Shown here piece by piece: positions 12,189 to 24,495 of a stretch of DNA of 64,000 bases. The stretch lies in contig JAESUZ010001745.1 of NCBI GenBank assembly GCA_017311185.1, positions 186,001 to 250,000 on the forward strand. Reading direction: 5' to 3'. A program made the translations under genes and the position numbers. This DNA is from Proteles cristata cristata (taxonomy: Eukaryota; Chordata; Mammalia; Carnivora; Hyaenidae). Numbering within the stretch: position 1 is the stretch's first letter; the number at the start of each line of letters is the position of its first letter. The notes below the pieces were generated by a model, which worked only from the letters and a program-made list of their open reading frames with translations, did not search any database and was not told the DNA's origin.

Positions 12189-12917
12189 GTATGATTTTTT
12201 AATGATGTAAGACATAAGAAAATGTGACTAGAGATTTTGACAAGTTGATTTTTAAACTAGGTCAGTACTTGAAATTTCATCCTATTTAGGAAATCAGAAC
12301 TAATGGATTGTACTTAATGTTATATTTAGTTTAATAGCCGTTTGTAAATGTGCTGCTTTGCAGAATCATTTGCATTAATGGTGGTAAGATGTCTATATTT
12401 GGAAGGAAAAATTAGAAAATCAAATTTTCACCCTCAGGGGACTGTTTTCATTTTGTATTTTTTAAAATGGAATAAACCAAAGGAGAAGAGTGTTCAAAAT
12501 GTAAAATCATGTAGCCACAGAGCCTTTGGCATCTTGTCTTATTTAATGACTTTGCATGTACTCTTTCATATTTTATACATTATGGAAATCTCAGATCACA
12601 TCATAAAAGTTCATTAGTAATAACACTATAAATGATTGCCTAAATTTTGGATTCTGTAGGTGATCAAGCAATAGCTCCTATCTATCTACCTTTCTATCTC
12701 TCTATCTCTCTATCTCTCTATCATCTGTTTTTAGAGCTCTTAGACATTGGGCCAGTGGTTTTTAAGTTTAGCCTTCGGAAATATTCTTGTAAGTCACAGC
12801 TTGAAGATAACCTAAAGGGCAATCAGAGCTTCTATTAAAAATGAAACTAAAACATTTATAGTAATTATTCCAGTAATTCTGTATGATTTTTTAATGATGT
12901 AAGACATAAGAAAATGT
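12189..12917. repeat. Perfect 37-bp direct repeat, 692 bp apart
   Basis: The same 37 bases, starting gtatgattttttaatgatgt and ending aagacataagaaaatgt, are found at 12189-12225 and 12881-12917. Flanks differ. The 655 bp between hold an (atct)n tract and a short ORF but no named transposon. Confidence 0.93.
12677..12724. repeat. (ATCT)n microsatellite, impure
   Basis: Repeated tatc/ctat units, with tctctatctctctatctctc as the purest part. Confidence 0.88.
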
Positions 12918-13984
12918 CTTGGTGTCTATTACACCAAGAAAGTCCCACAAATTAGCTTAACAGATGAGCAAATGATATCTTCATGTAATTGAAAAGTTTT
13001 AAGATTATTTTTCTTATGTGGTCTTGAAATAAAAAGCAGTACCTAGTTAAGCTATGAAATAGTCATTCTTTTCTTTTTCCTCCTTCTACCATTTCCTAGT
13101 TGGGCAACCACACAATTTACAGTAAAGAAATGAGATTTAGGGATGGAGTGTTGGGGTGTATTTAAGAGATATGTATCCAGACTGTTCAGGAACACCAAAT
13201 CCTGTCCTCAGCCCAACATTTTCTTGAGAGGATCATCAGGGAAAATGTGTACACAGAGAAACAAAGGCCCATGAACCCTTTATTATTGGCTGGGGCTTTG
13301 ACTGCAAACCCCAAAGCACAACCCTGGTGAAATAGGCAGAGCCTTCTGTCTGATCTTGGTATTATAAAGACGATAGAAGCAAAACAAGCTCCTTGTACTT
13401 GGAACTTGAGAGCAAGCCTGCTTTTATACTGGGAACCCCCAGACTGTAAAGAAAGGCCAAGATAGAACTTTTAATGAGAACAACTATTTTCCCAGTACCT
13501 GGGGAGAAAAGCTGGTGTAGAAAAATTGACTTAGAATGTGACTGTTTCAGATCAGCTCTCCTCTTCTTTGTATGTGGGATGAGAGGGCCGCTGAAAAGTG
13601 GGGAGGAGGATGGAAGGTAGAGACAGTCTCCAGTGAACTGTAGACACTCCACTGGTTTCTAGCCTTTCGATTCCAGGATTCCCAGAGTTTGAGACCATAG
13701 ATCTACTCTAAGTAATATACATAGTTCTTGGTAGATCAAACCTATTTCAAAAATCATCCCAGGGATTTGTTTTCACAGTGGTGTTTTTCTTAGTTCCAAC
13801 ACTATTGGAGGCTACTTTTAAACCTGAAGAACACATACTTGATTAGGTTATATTACATTCATGTTGAGTAGTGGACTATTAATAATTTATATACTGTTGG
13901 AAGATAAAAGCAGGAATATATCACCTCAGATATAGTACATTCAGGTGGTCTCCCTAGTATGTATGATAGGAAGAGAGAAGGCAG

Positions 13985-14215
13985 GAGGCGCCTGGGTGGC
14001 CCAGTCAGTTAAGCGTCCGACTTCGGCTCAGGTCATGATCTCACAGTCCATGGGTTCGAGCCCCGCGTTGGGCTCTGTGCTGATGGCTAGCTCAGAGCCT
14101 GGAGCCTGCTTCAGATTCTGTATCTCCCTCTCCCTCTGACCCTCCCCTGTTTACACTCTATCTCTCTCTCTCTCTCTCTCAGAAATAAATTTTTTAAAAA
14201 ATTTAAAAAAAAATA
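13985..14215 (+). mobile_element. CAN-SINE (Fc-like), sense, with target-site duplication
   Basis: gaggcgcctgggtggcccag head, well-kept tRNA part, (ct)n tract, A-rich tail. An 11-bp duplication agagaaggcag is present at 13974-13984 and 14216-14226. Confidence 0.95.
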
Positions 14216-14646
14216 AGAGAAGGCAGTAGGGAGGTTACTTTCCATGTTGGAGAAACCAAAAAGAATGGAGAAGGAGTGAGCCCCACCTTTTTTTTTTTTT
14301 TTCTTGATATCTTGCTAGGTATTTTACCTCTTTTATCTTCCAATCTTTACAAAAGTTTTTAAGTATGACTTAGGGTTGTGGAATATAGGTTTTTTCCCTG
14401 TCTGATTTCCTTTAAGGATTTTCTGTCAAGGGAGAATGACATGTAAGCCAGATTTACAATGAAATAACAGTTTATTTATTAAGAAACTTATCATAGTATT
14501 ATTTTATTAAAGTAAAATGTATGTGTGTGATTTATTTATACAGATATGTATACATCATAAATCTACTTGATTTTTCACACTGTGAATACATGTGTATAAT
14601 TGTTATTCAGATTATGAAATAGAACATGACTAGCATATTTTCTATG

Positions 14647-14684
14647 TAATGATTTCTTGTTTTTTTTTTTTAATGATTTCTTGT
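14647..14684. repeat. 14-bp duplication flanking a T tract
   Basis: taatgatttcttgt occurs at 14647-14660 and 14671-14684 with only ten Ts (14661-14670) between. It looks like a target-site duplication around a bare T run. Confidence 0.85.
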
Positions 14685-14739
14685 CTTAATTTTATTCTTT
14701 TATTCTTTATACCAAATTTCTCAGTTCTTTCTGACCAAA

Positions 14740-15560
14740 CTCACTTTCTTTGAGTTTCATTTCATTTAGGTGAGGAGCAGGTCACCTTAATTTTCAGTAT
14801 TTATTCTGAGATATCTATGTAGGTCATCAAACTTGAGCTTTTCATCTTTTGTAATATTTACATTTAAGGCCATGAATCTTACTCAATGCACATGTTTAAC
14901 TATGCTCTACAAATTTTTATATGTCATATTTTCATATTATGAGTAATATGGGCTTTAGTAAATCAATGATGTATGTTTTAATCTTTAAGAAATCTACTTT
15001 GTTTTTAAAAAGGTTCTTGTGAAACTCTCCATCTTGTAATCAGTACTGTAAAAATATTAAGTTATTTCAAAGTCTGGGTCTGATCATTATGATGTGTAGC
15101 TCTCCTTTGTTTCTAATGTCTTTTTTCCCCCTCTTGGGTCACAGTCATTTGATCTTTTCTACTAGTATTCCTAGTAATTCTGCTTGAATGTCAGATATAA
15201 TATATACATGGTAGAGATAATTTGACACTCAGGATGATATTATCTTTCTTCAAAGTCCATTTCTATCACTTTTGGCTGGTATTTTGGTGAGGAGAAGGTC
15301 ACCTTAATATTCAGCCTGGAGTTGAGCTAATTGAAAGCTGGATTTCAGTCTTTATGTGGATTAGCCTATTACTAGTTTGCCCTTATGCCTTGGTCTTGTC
15401 TTTTAGAGGTCCCAACTGAATGCCTGGTGTGCTTGTCCATTACTTTGAGACTGCTAAAGGCTCTGCTCAATTTCTGAAGCTCTGCAGCTACTTAGGAATC
15501 ATCATGCCTTTAGGAGAAAGTCAGAGCTGAATTTAGCCTCACCCTTACTCAGTGTCCATT
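14740..15560. mobile_element. Possible decayed L1 3' region
   Basis: T-rich sequence with phrases such as gagcttttcatcttttgtaa, cctttgtttctaatgtcttt, and two copies of ggtgaggag(a/c)aggtcacct at 14770 and 15289. It resembles old L1 sequence, but I cannot fix family or strand. Confidence 0.35.
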
Positions 15561-17398
15561 TTTTTAGGGATATTTGTTCCTCAGAGTTTTAATGGCACAG
15601 TAACTTTTTTGATGCCTTTAAGCAGATTACAAAAATTCTTCAGTTTTTCTTGCTGAAAGAGTTGGTGTGATGCAAGCTAGTTTACCATAGCTGAAAGTGA
15701 AGTCTCTTAGAAACATTTTTTAGGTTGGACATTTTTAGTTCACTAAATACACAGCTCCAGGCCTACAACCACCCACACAGACTCTAAATCCTGGGATTCA
15801 TAGACTTAAGAGACACGTATTTTGACAGAGAAATGTACTTGAGCCTATGAAACAGATTCTGAGTCCCCTTACCTAACCAGCCACATGGATGAAGATATTG
15901 AGTCTCTCTCTCTCTCTAATTTTTTTTAATCCATTCACTTGACTTGCTGTAGGAGAAAACCATCAGCTTGCTTCTTGTCTTCAAGGCACTGTAACCCTTC
16001 CATTAGGAAAAGAGTCCCAATGAATTTGTCAAACTCTAATCCATCAAATAGACCATTTTCCCCAAGATGTAGAGAAAGGGAGTGGACAGAGGCAGAATCC
16101 TCTCACTTTGGTGAGTGAGAGAGCACTTTTTTCCTCTACCCTAACAGTTAATATTGTTTGTACATAGTAAATGAATACATTTAAACTCAAGTAGCATAAA
16201 TAACTTACTAAGATGCTGTTTGACCTTGGCTTTCCCTCCTACTTATGAATTCCTTAAACCTTAAAGGTTTCATATCTTAGGTATTTCTCAAGGGTCAACC
16301 TTAGTGAGATTAAAATATAGCTAGACCATGTAATTTTTTTCTTAGCACAAGGCACTTTTGAGAATGAAGGAAGGTGATATTAACAATTATAGTAGCATAT
16401 GGGGTAAACTGGGACTGTCATAAAGAAACTGATAGGTATAGTAATCTTACTAACTACTAACACATATTTCTTTTCAGTGGAAGGACATGGTCCTAGAGTG
16501 ATCTAGAATGATTTTGAGCTTAGAAGATGAATTTGTTTGGGAAGGAATCAGAGCTAGAAATTTTCAAAGAGAATGGAAGGGGGAAATCAGGAAAGAACAC
16601 CAGTAAGAAAGCCCGGAATAAGCTCTTTGCCCAGGAAAGCAGGTAGATGTTAGCATGTGGACATGAGTCATTAAGCAGGGTGAATTGAGAATAAGGACAA
16701 ATTGGAAGATGAAAATTATTCTCATTGAGAGGAAAAGAAAATGTATGGAATGGGGTAGCAATAGATGTAAGCTTTGTAAAAATAATGAGACAATATTTTC
16801 AAGTTTCAATGATTTGTAAAACATCACTTGTAGTAAGGACATTGACCAGCCTATAGGATCACTTCTAATAAATCAGATTCAAAGGACAAACTATGAGTAC
16901 TCCTGGTTAAAAATGACACTTTATAACAGATACACTTGTTTTCACATGTACCAATAATGGCAGACAAAAAGAGGTAGAGTTTAAATACCTGCCTCATAGC
17001 TTAGGAATCATATGGTAGCTTGGCCTTATTTACCAGGTGATGCTGTAGGTCTGAGGGTGATAGTAAGGAGGCTAGGAGAACATAATGTTAATAAAATGGT
17101 CTTCCCCAGTCAATTAACGTTGATTAGCATTACTTAATAATACGTCCCATATACAAAACCCAAAACTGCCTTCAGAGGACAGCAAGAGAATCTAGGACCT
17201 GAGTAGAGTATTGAAGTATAGAAGGTTGACTTTTCAATTACCTGTATAAGATGCATATCACTTGTGTGGGTGACTTTTCCGTCATCTCACAGAGCTATCA
17301 TTCCAAGTAACCTAGCTTCCCGGTATGCTAATACTATGATCACTGAGTTGTTAGAACACTACTCAGAAAGTAAAGAAGTTTAGGAAATTATAAGAATA

Positions 17399-17636
17399 GG
17401 GGCTCCTGGGGGGCTCAGTCCGTTGAGGGTCCTATTCTTGATTTCGGCCTAGGTCATGATCCTGGGGTCTTGGGATTGAGCCCTGCATTGGCCTCCATGC
17501 TAAGCATGGAGCCTGCTTGGGATCCATTCTCTCTCAATCTCTCTCTCCCCGTCTCCCTCTCCTTCTCCTTTTCTCTTTCCCTCCCTCCCTTCTATTCCTC
17601 CTCCACTCGAGCCCTGTCTCTCTCTCTCTAAAAAAA
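17399..17636 (+). mobile_element. CAN-SINE, sense, older subfamily
   Basis: Head ggggctcctggggggctcag, then gatcctggggtcttgggatt and catggagcctgcttgggatc, followed by a long impure CT tract. This wording (catgatcctggggtc) differs from the Fc-like copies. Confidence 0.9.
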
Positions 17637-18857
17637 AGTATAAGAGTAAACATTTATGGCAAAGGCAAGTCATATACTTCTGAGTAATTAAAGCAAGATC
17701 TCATTCTGGAAGAAAGAATACAAGCTAGTGTAAAAGGAGCCTGAAATGCACACATCTGGATTCACAGAGTTGGTGTTGCATTTGTAACTCCACATGGCAG
17801 CCATTTGAGATCTATCTCTTTGAAATTAAAGTTGGCTAAAGGAATTTGTATTCACCGTGTGTGTTCTTATAGTTGACCCTGCATAACATCCAGGCTGTGT
17901 ATCCCTTGGAGAAGCAACTAGTGATCTATAGGAAAGGAATGCAAACTTTATCTTTGGAATTCAATCCAGATGAGTTTATGGGGTGATTTTCAACTTGATT
18001 TAAAAGCCCTAGATTCTATTCTTGGTTTAATGATCTGTTATTGCTCTTTTAATTCCTGATTATCCTTCACCTTTTGTTTAATGTTTGCATTTTTTTTTCT
18101 TAGAGTAGGGTCTGTCTGTCCTCTGCATTGCCCACTGCCAGACCTTGAACATTATAGACATCCATAAAGTTTGAAGAGAATTACATTGAGTTGAGAGTGA
18201 ACTTAAATGGGAGGTGAGAAAATTTGTCCAAAATAGCAGTTTCAAATGTCTTCATATCATAATATACCTTATTTATCTACTACTCGGAGAGAAAGCATTC
18301 CTAGGCATATAGGCTTATTCAAGGCTCTGAGAGTGTCTGTAGCATAGAAACATTTAACATTTAACCTTATTTAACTTGGTATTCCTCAAACTTACTTGAC
18401 AAATACATCTTTGCGAAGAGTCTGGACTCTTCTGTAGACAGAAATCACCTCAAATTAATTTAAATTCAACATGGAATTTTCTGGTTTTGTAATGAGTAAG
18501 AATTTTCAGTGAGTTTACAGAATGGAGAGTTTTGCAGTACTTCAGGGCCTGGAACTTGGGGCTCAGAAATCTCTCTTTTTATCCATTTTTCTCTCCTGCT
18601 TTTGTCTATTTCCTTTTGGGTGCTAACCTCATTCTCTCCTAGTGTGGACAGTCCTATGACAGATGCTTTCAACATGGAGGGGAATGTTGATTTTTATACA
18701 TTCAAATATTAATTTCCCAGAAGGATTTGGTTCCTGGCCAAGACACATATCCATCCTTTGCACCGATCACTGTTATCAGGGAGTTCACTAAGATTGCTGT
18801 ATTAAGGGCTTTTGTCCATTTAGATGGCCTGAGCAGTGGTTATCCAGAACTCTTTAA

Positions 18858-19050
18858 AAAATTTTTTTTAATGTTTATTTATTTTTGAGAGAGAGAGACA
18901 GAGACAGAGACAGAGCATGAGCAGAGGAAGGGCAGAGGGAGAGAGAGACACAGAATCAGAAGCAGGCTCCAGGCTCCCAGCTGTCAGCACAGAGCCCAAC
19001 ACAGGGCTTGAACTCATGACCTGAGCAAAGTCAAATGCTCAGCCTACTTG
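18858..19050 (-). mobile_element. CAN-SINE, antisense, head truncated
   Basis: tttttttaatgtttatttat tail complement, (ga)n tract, gctgtcagcacagagcccaa, gaactcatgacctgagcaaa; the gagccacccaggcgcccc head is missing or decayed. Confidence 0.9.
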
Positions 19051-19129
19051 GGTTATTCAAGCCCTCAGGTTATTCAGAGCTCTTAAGAGGGAGTTTGAAA
19101 AGACTGTTGGGAACAGCAGAAATAACAAC

Positions 19130-20240
19130 CACCATTCAGTCATTCAACAGATACTTATTCAGCCTTTCTCTTCATCAGTCTTCAAGACATTAGAGGTACA
19201 ATGCTGAAAAAAAAATAAATGGATATATCTACCTTCATGGAACTTACATTCTCATGGGAAGGCAGATAAAAAAGACAATAATTAAAACATGTTTGACTGT
19301 GATAAATACAGAGAAGGAAAAAAAATAAAGCAGGGAAGAGTAGTAAGAAGAATCCGTGATGGGAAAGAGGTTGAAATTTTAACTAATGTGGCCAGGGAAA
19401 GACTCATTGATGAAAAGGCGACTTTTAGATAAAGATCCAAAGGAGTTGAGGGACAGAGCTATGCAGACACTACATTCAGAAGCAATAGCAGATGTAAAGG
19501 CCCTGAGGTTAGAGTGTGCTGGCATTTTGAGGGAGGACATGGAGTCTGGAGAGGTGGGCGTAGGAAGACTGGGAGAGAGCAGTAGGAAGTAAGGTCAGCT
19601 TGCTGATAAAGAGTAAGATAATGCTAGAGTTGTGGCTTGTCCTGACAGCATTGCCTTACCTCTTAGTGAAAGGGGCTTTGAGAAGAGGAATGACATGATC
19701 TGACTCCTGATTTGACTGCTCTGGCTACTTTGGTGAATAGATTGGGTGTAAGGGCAGAAACAGATAATCCAGCTAGGACACCAGTGCCATTATCCAGAAG
19801 AGATAATAGTAGCAGATGATCATGAACAAGGGTACTGGCAGTGGAGGCAGTGAGAAATGATCAGCTTCTGGATATACTTTGCATATAGCTCCAATAAGAT
19901 TTGCTGATAGAATGGGGATGGGCTGTGAAAGGAAGGTAAGTATTTTAGATGACTGCAAGATTTTGGCTGAGGCAATAGAAGGATGGTTACCATTGGCCAG
20001 ATGAGGAAGATTGCAAGAAGAGCCAGTTTGAGGAGACTACTGGTGGGGGGGAGGCTCATTTTTTGGATAGGTGAAGTTTGAAATGCGTATTAGACACCCA
20101 GTTATACATGTTATAGGTCTGGAGTTCAGGAAAGAGGTCCTGGCTGAAGATACAAGTGTGTGTCATTAGCATATAGAGTGTGTGTAGATAGGAAAGAGCC
20201 ATTCGGGGGCTGAGTTCTGGGGTACCCCAGGCACCATCCA
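19130..20240 (-). mobile_element. L2-type LINE remnant, antisense, about 1 kb
   Basis: Starts with the reverse complement of the L2 3' end (cattcaacagatacttattc, catggaacttacattctcat) and continues through gtaaaggccctgaggttaga and gaatgacatgatctgactcc to ggctgagttctggggtaccc. The first 460 bp fit L2 well; the family of the more distal part is less certain. Confidence 0.75.
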
Positions 20241-20256
20241 TGTTTATTTGATTTAT

Positions 20257-20482
20257 TTAAAAAAAATTTAATATTTATTTTTGAGAGAGAGAGAGCAGGG
20301 GAGGGACAGAGAGACAGGGAGACACAGAATCCAAAGCAGACTCCAGGCTCTGAGCTGTGTGCTGGAGCTCTGAGCTGTCTGCTGAGAGCTCAGAGCCTGA
20401 TGTGGGGCTTGAACTCATGAACTGTGAGATCATGACCTGAGCCAAAGTCAGATGCTTAACCAACTGAGCCACCCAGGCACCC
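20257..20482 (-). mobile_element. CAN-SINE, antisense
   Basis: Typical reverse complement ending tgagccacccaggcacccc. An internal ctctgagctgt segment is repeated (around 20345-20385), so the copy has a small internal duplication. Confidence 0.93.
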
Positions 20483-21113
20483 CTGTTTATTTTAGATTAG
20501 TTATTAGTTTCTCTGAGAACACTAGTGTTTCGTAAACAGTGTTTGAGGTTTGCTGATCTAAAGGAACACAGCTTTGCAACTACTTCTCTTAAGAGCATAT
20601 AGAATATAGTGTAGTTCCTTTAGTCTTAAAAGCATACTCCTAGTTTTCCAATATGGGCATGACAATCTTAGTAAATGTAACATAGTACTAGTAAGACATT
20701 TTTTTTAGAGGTATATAATTAACTGTGGGATATTCTGCATGTGTTGTGAGTCAGGTAATTGATTAGTGACAGATCCAGACATAGTAGGTTCTAGAGTGGG
20801 TCTTTGGAGGCTCTCTAACTTTCCTGGGCACTTGATGTTTTTTGGTCTGCTTTTAGTACTACAGAGTTCATTCTTTCCACTCATAATATTTATTATAGTT
20901 GAGTTGTATGCAAAATAGATGTCCAGTATAATAGGGGATAAACCGTTATAATCCTCACGAAACTAGGGGGAAAGATTTAAACTTTAACAAAAGTATGATT
21001 CAGAAATGAGTGTTTCAAGAGTTCCCAAGAAAATGGGCTGAGGTGGTCAAGTGGCTTATGCTGAGCTCTGAAGGATGTTTAGAAAAGGTAGAAATGTGGA
21101 AAGGAGAGTTATT

Positions 21114-21333
21114 GGGGCGCCTGGGTGGCTTAGTCGGTTAAGCGTCCGACTTTCGCTTAGGTCATGATCTTGCGGTTCGTGGGTTCGAGCCCCGCGTTGG
21201 GCTCTGTGCTGACTGCCAGCTCAGAGCCTGGAGCCTGTTTCAGTCTGTGACTCCTTCTCTCTATGACCCTCCCCTGCTCACGCTGTCTCTCTCTCTCCTA
21301 GAAATAAATAAAACATTAAAAAAAAAAAAAAAA
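21114..21333 (+). mobile_element. CAN-SINE, young Fc-like subfamily, sense
   Basis: Head ggggcgcctgggtggcttag, gactttcgcttaggtcatga, gctctgtgctgactgccagc, tail ctctcctagaaataaataaa then a pure A run. A perfect 13-bp target-site duplication aaggagagttatt lies at 21101-21113 and 21334-21346. It shares diagnostic wording with the copy at 39258. Confidence 0.96.
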
Positions 21334-21713
21334 AAGGAGAGTTATTTTATAATGAGTGTGGGAGTCCAACTACATAAAATAAATGGGATTATGATCAGAT
21401 TACCTGCCTAACTACATAGAATGAGTCTGCTGAAGAGAATGGGAAATTGAATCAGATTATTATAGAGCTTTGTGTCCACTGTTGGTAATGGGAACTCTCT
21501 AGGAAGAATTTGAAGATTATTCTAGCAGTCATACTTTCTTATCAGTCATGCCACTTAGCCATACCCTATACTCTACTGGTGTTATTTTCATTACTGCAAC
21601 TTTCTTAGGTGAGAATAACAGTTTTGGCAATTTGATGTTTTTAGACCCTTCCCATGGCTGCTCTTTTAATATTTATAGAATCTAACATATTTAAAATATA
21701 TATATGTTAGCAG

Positions 21714-21918
21714 GGGTGCCTAGGTGGCTCAGTTGGTTAGGCGGCCCACTCTTGATCTAGGCTCAGGTCATGATGTCATAGTTCATGAGTTTGAGCCCTG
21801 CATTGGGCTCTGCACTGACCCAGTGCGGAGCCTGCTAGGGAGTCCCTCTCTCTCTCTGCCCTTCCTCTGCTCACACATTCTTTCTCTCAAAATAAATAAA
21901 TAAACATTTAAAAAATAT
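21714..21918 (+). mobile_element. CAN-SINE, sense
   Basis: aggggtgcctaggtggctca head, cactcttgatctaggctcag, ctgcactgacccagtgcgga, CT tract, (aaat)n tail. Confidence 0.92.
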
Positions 21919-22206
21919 TAGCATTTCTTGGAGGATTCATGGTATAAACTTTGGAAAATTCACTTACTGCTTAGAGGTAGTTCCTAACATCTAAAAATAG
22001 TTATTTGCATTGTTTGTTTGTTTCCATTAAATTATTAGCCCTGATGAGCTTGGTTTTTGCCTAACACCTTTCTTCTTATATAAAGTGCCAAACTAAGAAA
22101 AAAAAAAAGGTTCTATAAAAATACTAATGATACTAATGAGAGTGATAGAGTTTTAGGGATCACTTCTCATGTCACTTATTTCCCCCAATTAAGAACTCTA
22201 TAAATG

Positions 22207-22305
22207 GGAGTGTCAGTAGACCATGTGACTCTTGATATCAGGGTCATGAGTTCAAGACCCACAGTGGGTCTAGAGCTTACTTGGAGAGAAAAAAAGAGAA
22301 CATCT
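22207..22305 (+). mobile_element. CAN-SINE fragment, short older form
   Basis: Contains catgtgactcttgatatcag, gtcatgagttcaagacccac and agagcttacttggag followed by an A/G tail: a short tRNA-like SINEC form without the CT tract. The head is poorly preserved. Confidence 0.75.
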
Positions 22306-22649
22306 GTAAATGGAAATTGCTACTATAACCTTTTTATTAATGGGGAAAATTGAGCCATGCCTTCCACTTCCCATTTCAGCAGTAATCCATGGCAAAAAAT
22401 ACTGACTTCTTTTTGTACTAGTAACTTTTGACCTAAGAGGAGGGACATTTATATTGATGATAAGTATATATCAGAAGTCTGTGTCTTTCATATGGTCCTA
22501 CAGAATTCACATCTTCTTTCTTCCATGATTGTTGAAATGTTTTCCTTGAGCTGTGGGAGGTGTTTCCCACTCACTGAAGAGTGCTCCATCATGCCTGTTC
22601 TAAGTGGGAGTTGGGGAGGGCAGGGAAAGGGACGAATAACACTTACACA

Positions 22650-22934
22650 ATAAACCTTCCGACAGATACCATATGTTTGCACATATAGGTGGATTAGGAG
22701 GAATTTAACGGAGGACCATGGGAGAGAAGAAGGGAGAGGGAGGGAGGCAAACCATGAGAGACTCTTGGATGCTGAGAACAAACTGAGGGCTGGTGGGGGT
22801 GGGGGAGAGGGGAAGTGGGGTGATGGGCATGGAGGAGGGCACTTGTGGGGATGAGCACTGGGCGTTATATGGAAACCAACTTGACAATAAACTAAAAAAA
22901 TCCTCCATATCACATGCCAAAAAAAAAAAAAAAG
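22650..22934 (+). mobile_element. Carnivore L1, 3' UTR end with poly(A)
   Basis: Ends with the carnivore L1 3' wording gatgggcatggaggagggca, ggatgagcactgggcg, gaaaccaacttgacaataaa and, after a short spacer, an A run at 22920-22934. Only the 3' UTR, including a purine-rich ggga tract, is present: a heavily 5'-truncated insertion. Confidence 0.85.
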
Positions 22935-23188
22935 ATATACCTTCCAAGTGGCCATAAGTAGTGGTTTTCTTTTCACCAAGAAAACCACTTCTCACCTTTA
23001 CCCCTCTCCTCAAATTCCCACATACCCTTCCTCCCTCCCCATCATCTTACTTCTCAATTCTCTTCTCCATAGCTCAGGGTTCCCTGAGTTCTTTGCAGTT
23101 GTCCCCTTTGTCTCCTGCAGAAATAATCTGTCTCATTAACATTCCAAAGTATTAGCACTCTTGCCATTTAAAAGAAATTCTCTGTTTT

Positions 23189-23428
23189 GGGGCACCTGGG
23201 TGTTTCAGTCTGTTGAGCCACTGACTGCGGCTCAAGCCATTGTCACACAGTTCATGGGTTCGAGCCCCACATCAGACTCTGTGCTGACAACTCAGAGCCT
23301 GGAGCCTACTTCAGATTCCGTGTCTCCCTCTCTCTCTGCCCCTCTCCTGCTCATGCTTTCTTTCTCTCTCTCTCTCTCTCTCTCTCCCCTCTCTCAAAAA
23401 TAAACATTTAAAACATTTTTTAAAAAAT
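23189..23428 (+). mobile_element. CAN-SINE, sense, with 19-bp target-site duplication
   Basis: Head ggggcacctgggtgtttcag, gttcatgggttcgagcccca, CT tract, tail aaaataaacatttaaaacat. The duplication aaaagaaattctctgtttt (23170-23188) recurs with one change at 23429-23447. Confidence 0.95.
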
Positions 23429-23442
23429 AAAAGAAATTCTCT

Positions 23443-24495
23443 GCTTTATGTTTTACCTACCTTGCTATTTCTCATCTTTTCTTGGTACCAACACTTCTAA
23501 AAGCTCTCTACTCCCTTGTCTCCACTTTTTCACTTTTCATTCTTCACTGGGAATCCCACTACCTACCATAGCTGCTCTTGTCAAGATCACCCAGCACCTT
23601 CTTCTTGACAAACTCATTGATCCATTCCTGGTTCTCATCTTATTTGAACTTTCAGCAGCCTTTGACTCAGCTGATACACTTTCTTCACTGAACTCTTGCT
23701 TCACCTGATTGTTGGTGAAGTCCTGGTCTTCCCCCAGCCTCACGGCTGATCTTTGTCGGTGTCCTCTGCCTATATCTCCTCCCATTTCTCCATTTTTATG
23801 AAAGATAAAATGGCCCAGGGTTTAGATCTTCTCCCATTTCTTTATCTACACTCACACTCAAGGTCCTCACACCCAAGATTGTGTTATCCTGTCTCATTGT
23901 CTTAAACTCTGTTTCCATGGTAATGACTTCTAAATGTATGTCCTTCTACTCCACCTTCCCATTTGGATTTTTAGTGGGTAAGTCCTACTAAAAGCATTCC
24001 AAACACTTAATTGTGGCCTTCAAGGCCCTTACTACCTGGCCCTCCCCCTTCCCTATGCAACATCATTTGCTGCTATTTTCTCTCCTTTGCTCCTTTCGCT
24101 CCTACCACATTCATCTTCTTACTGTACCTCTCTGCCAGCCTCTTTTCTGCCTCTGAGCCTTAACGCTTGCTGTTCTCTTTGCCTAGAATTTTCTGTAGGC
24201 AGATCTGCACATGGCTTGTCGCCTCACTCCAGTGTAAAATGTACTTCTTCAGAGCTTCCTCTGTCCAAATAGTACCTAATATAGTACCCTCTTACCTATT
24301 CTGTTTTTCCTTCTTAGCACTTATCACTACTGTAAATCATATTTTGTTTCTCCCCTGATGAAATGTGACCCATGACCCAAGGAAGACATGTAATTCATTG
24401 ATCCATCCCTGTATCCCTAGGGCTTAGGTAAACGCCTGGCTCATAGTAGACTCTCAACATATGTTTATTGACTGAGTGGATAAATAAATGAATTG
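23443..24495 (+). mobile_element. L2 LINE remnant with reverse-transcriptase trace
   Basis: The translated piece ending LVLILFELSAAFDSAD (about 23625-23672) matches the CR1/L2 reverse-transcriptase block LxDLSAAFDTVDH that holds the first catalytic Asp. Downstream are cttcaaggcccttactacct, cagagcttcctctgtccaaa, tagcacttatcactactgta and the L2 3' end ggctcatagtagactctcaa. Frames are broken; it is a fossil and inactive. Confidence 0.85.

Noticed and set aside
14758..14775. catttag|gtgagg as another recursive splice site
   Set aside because: It lies in T-rich repeat-like DNA, where such AG|GT pairs are common; no added support.
22488..22988. 166-codon ORF on the minus strand, the second longest in the window
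   Set aside because: It is the complement of the L1 3' UTR purine tract; the Pro/Ser-rich peptide is a composition effect.
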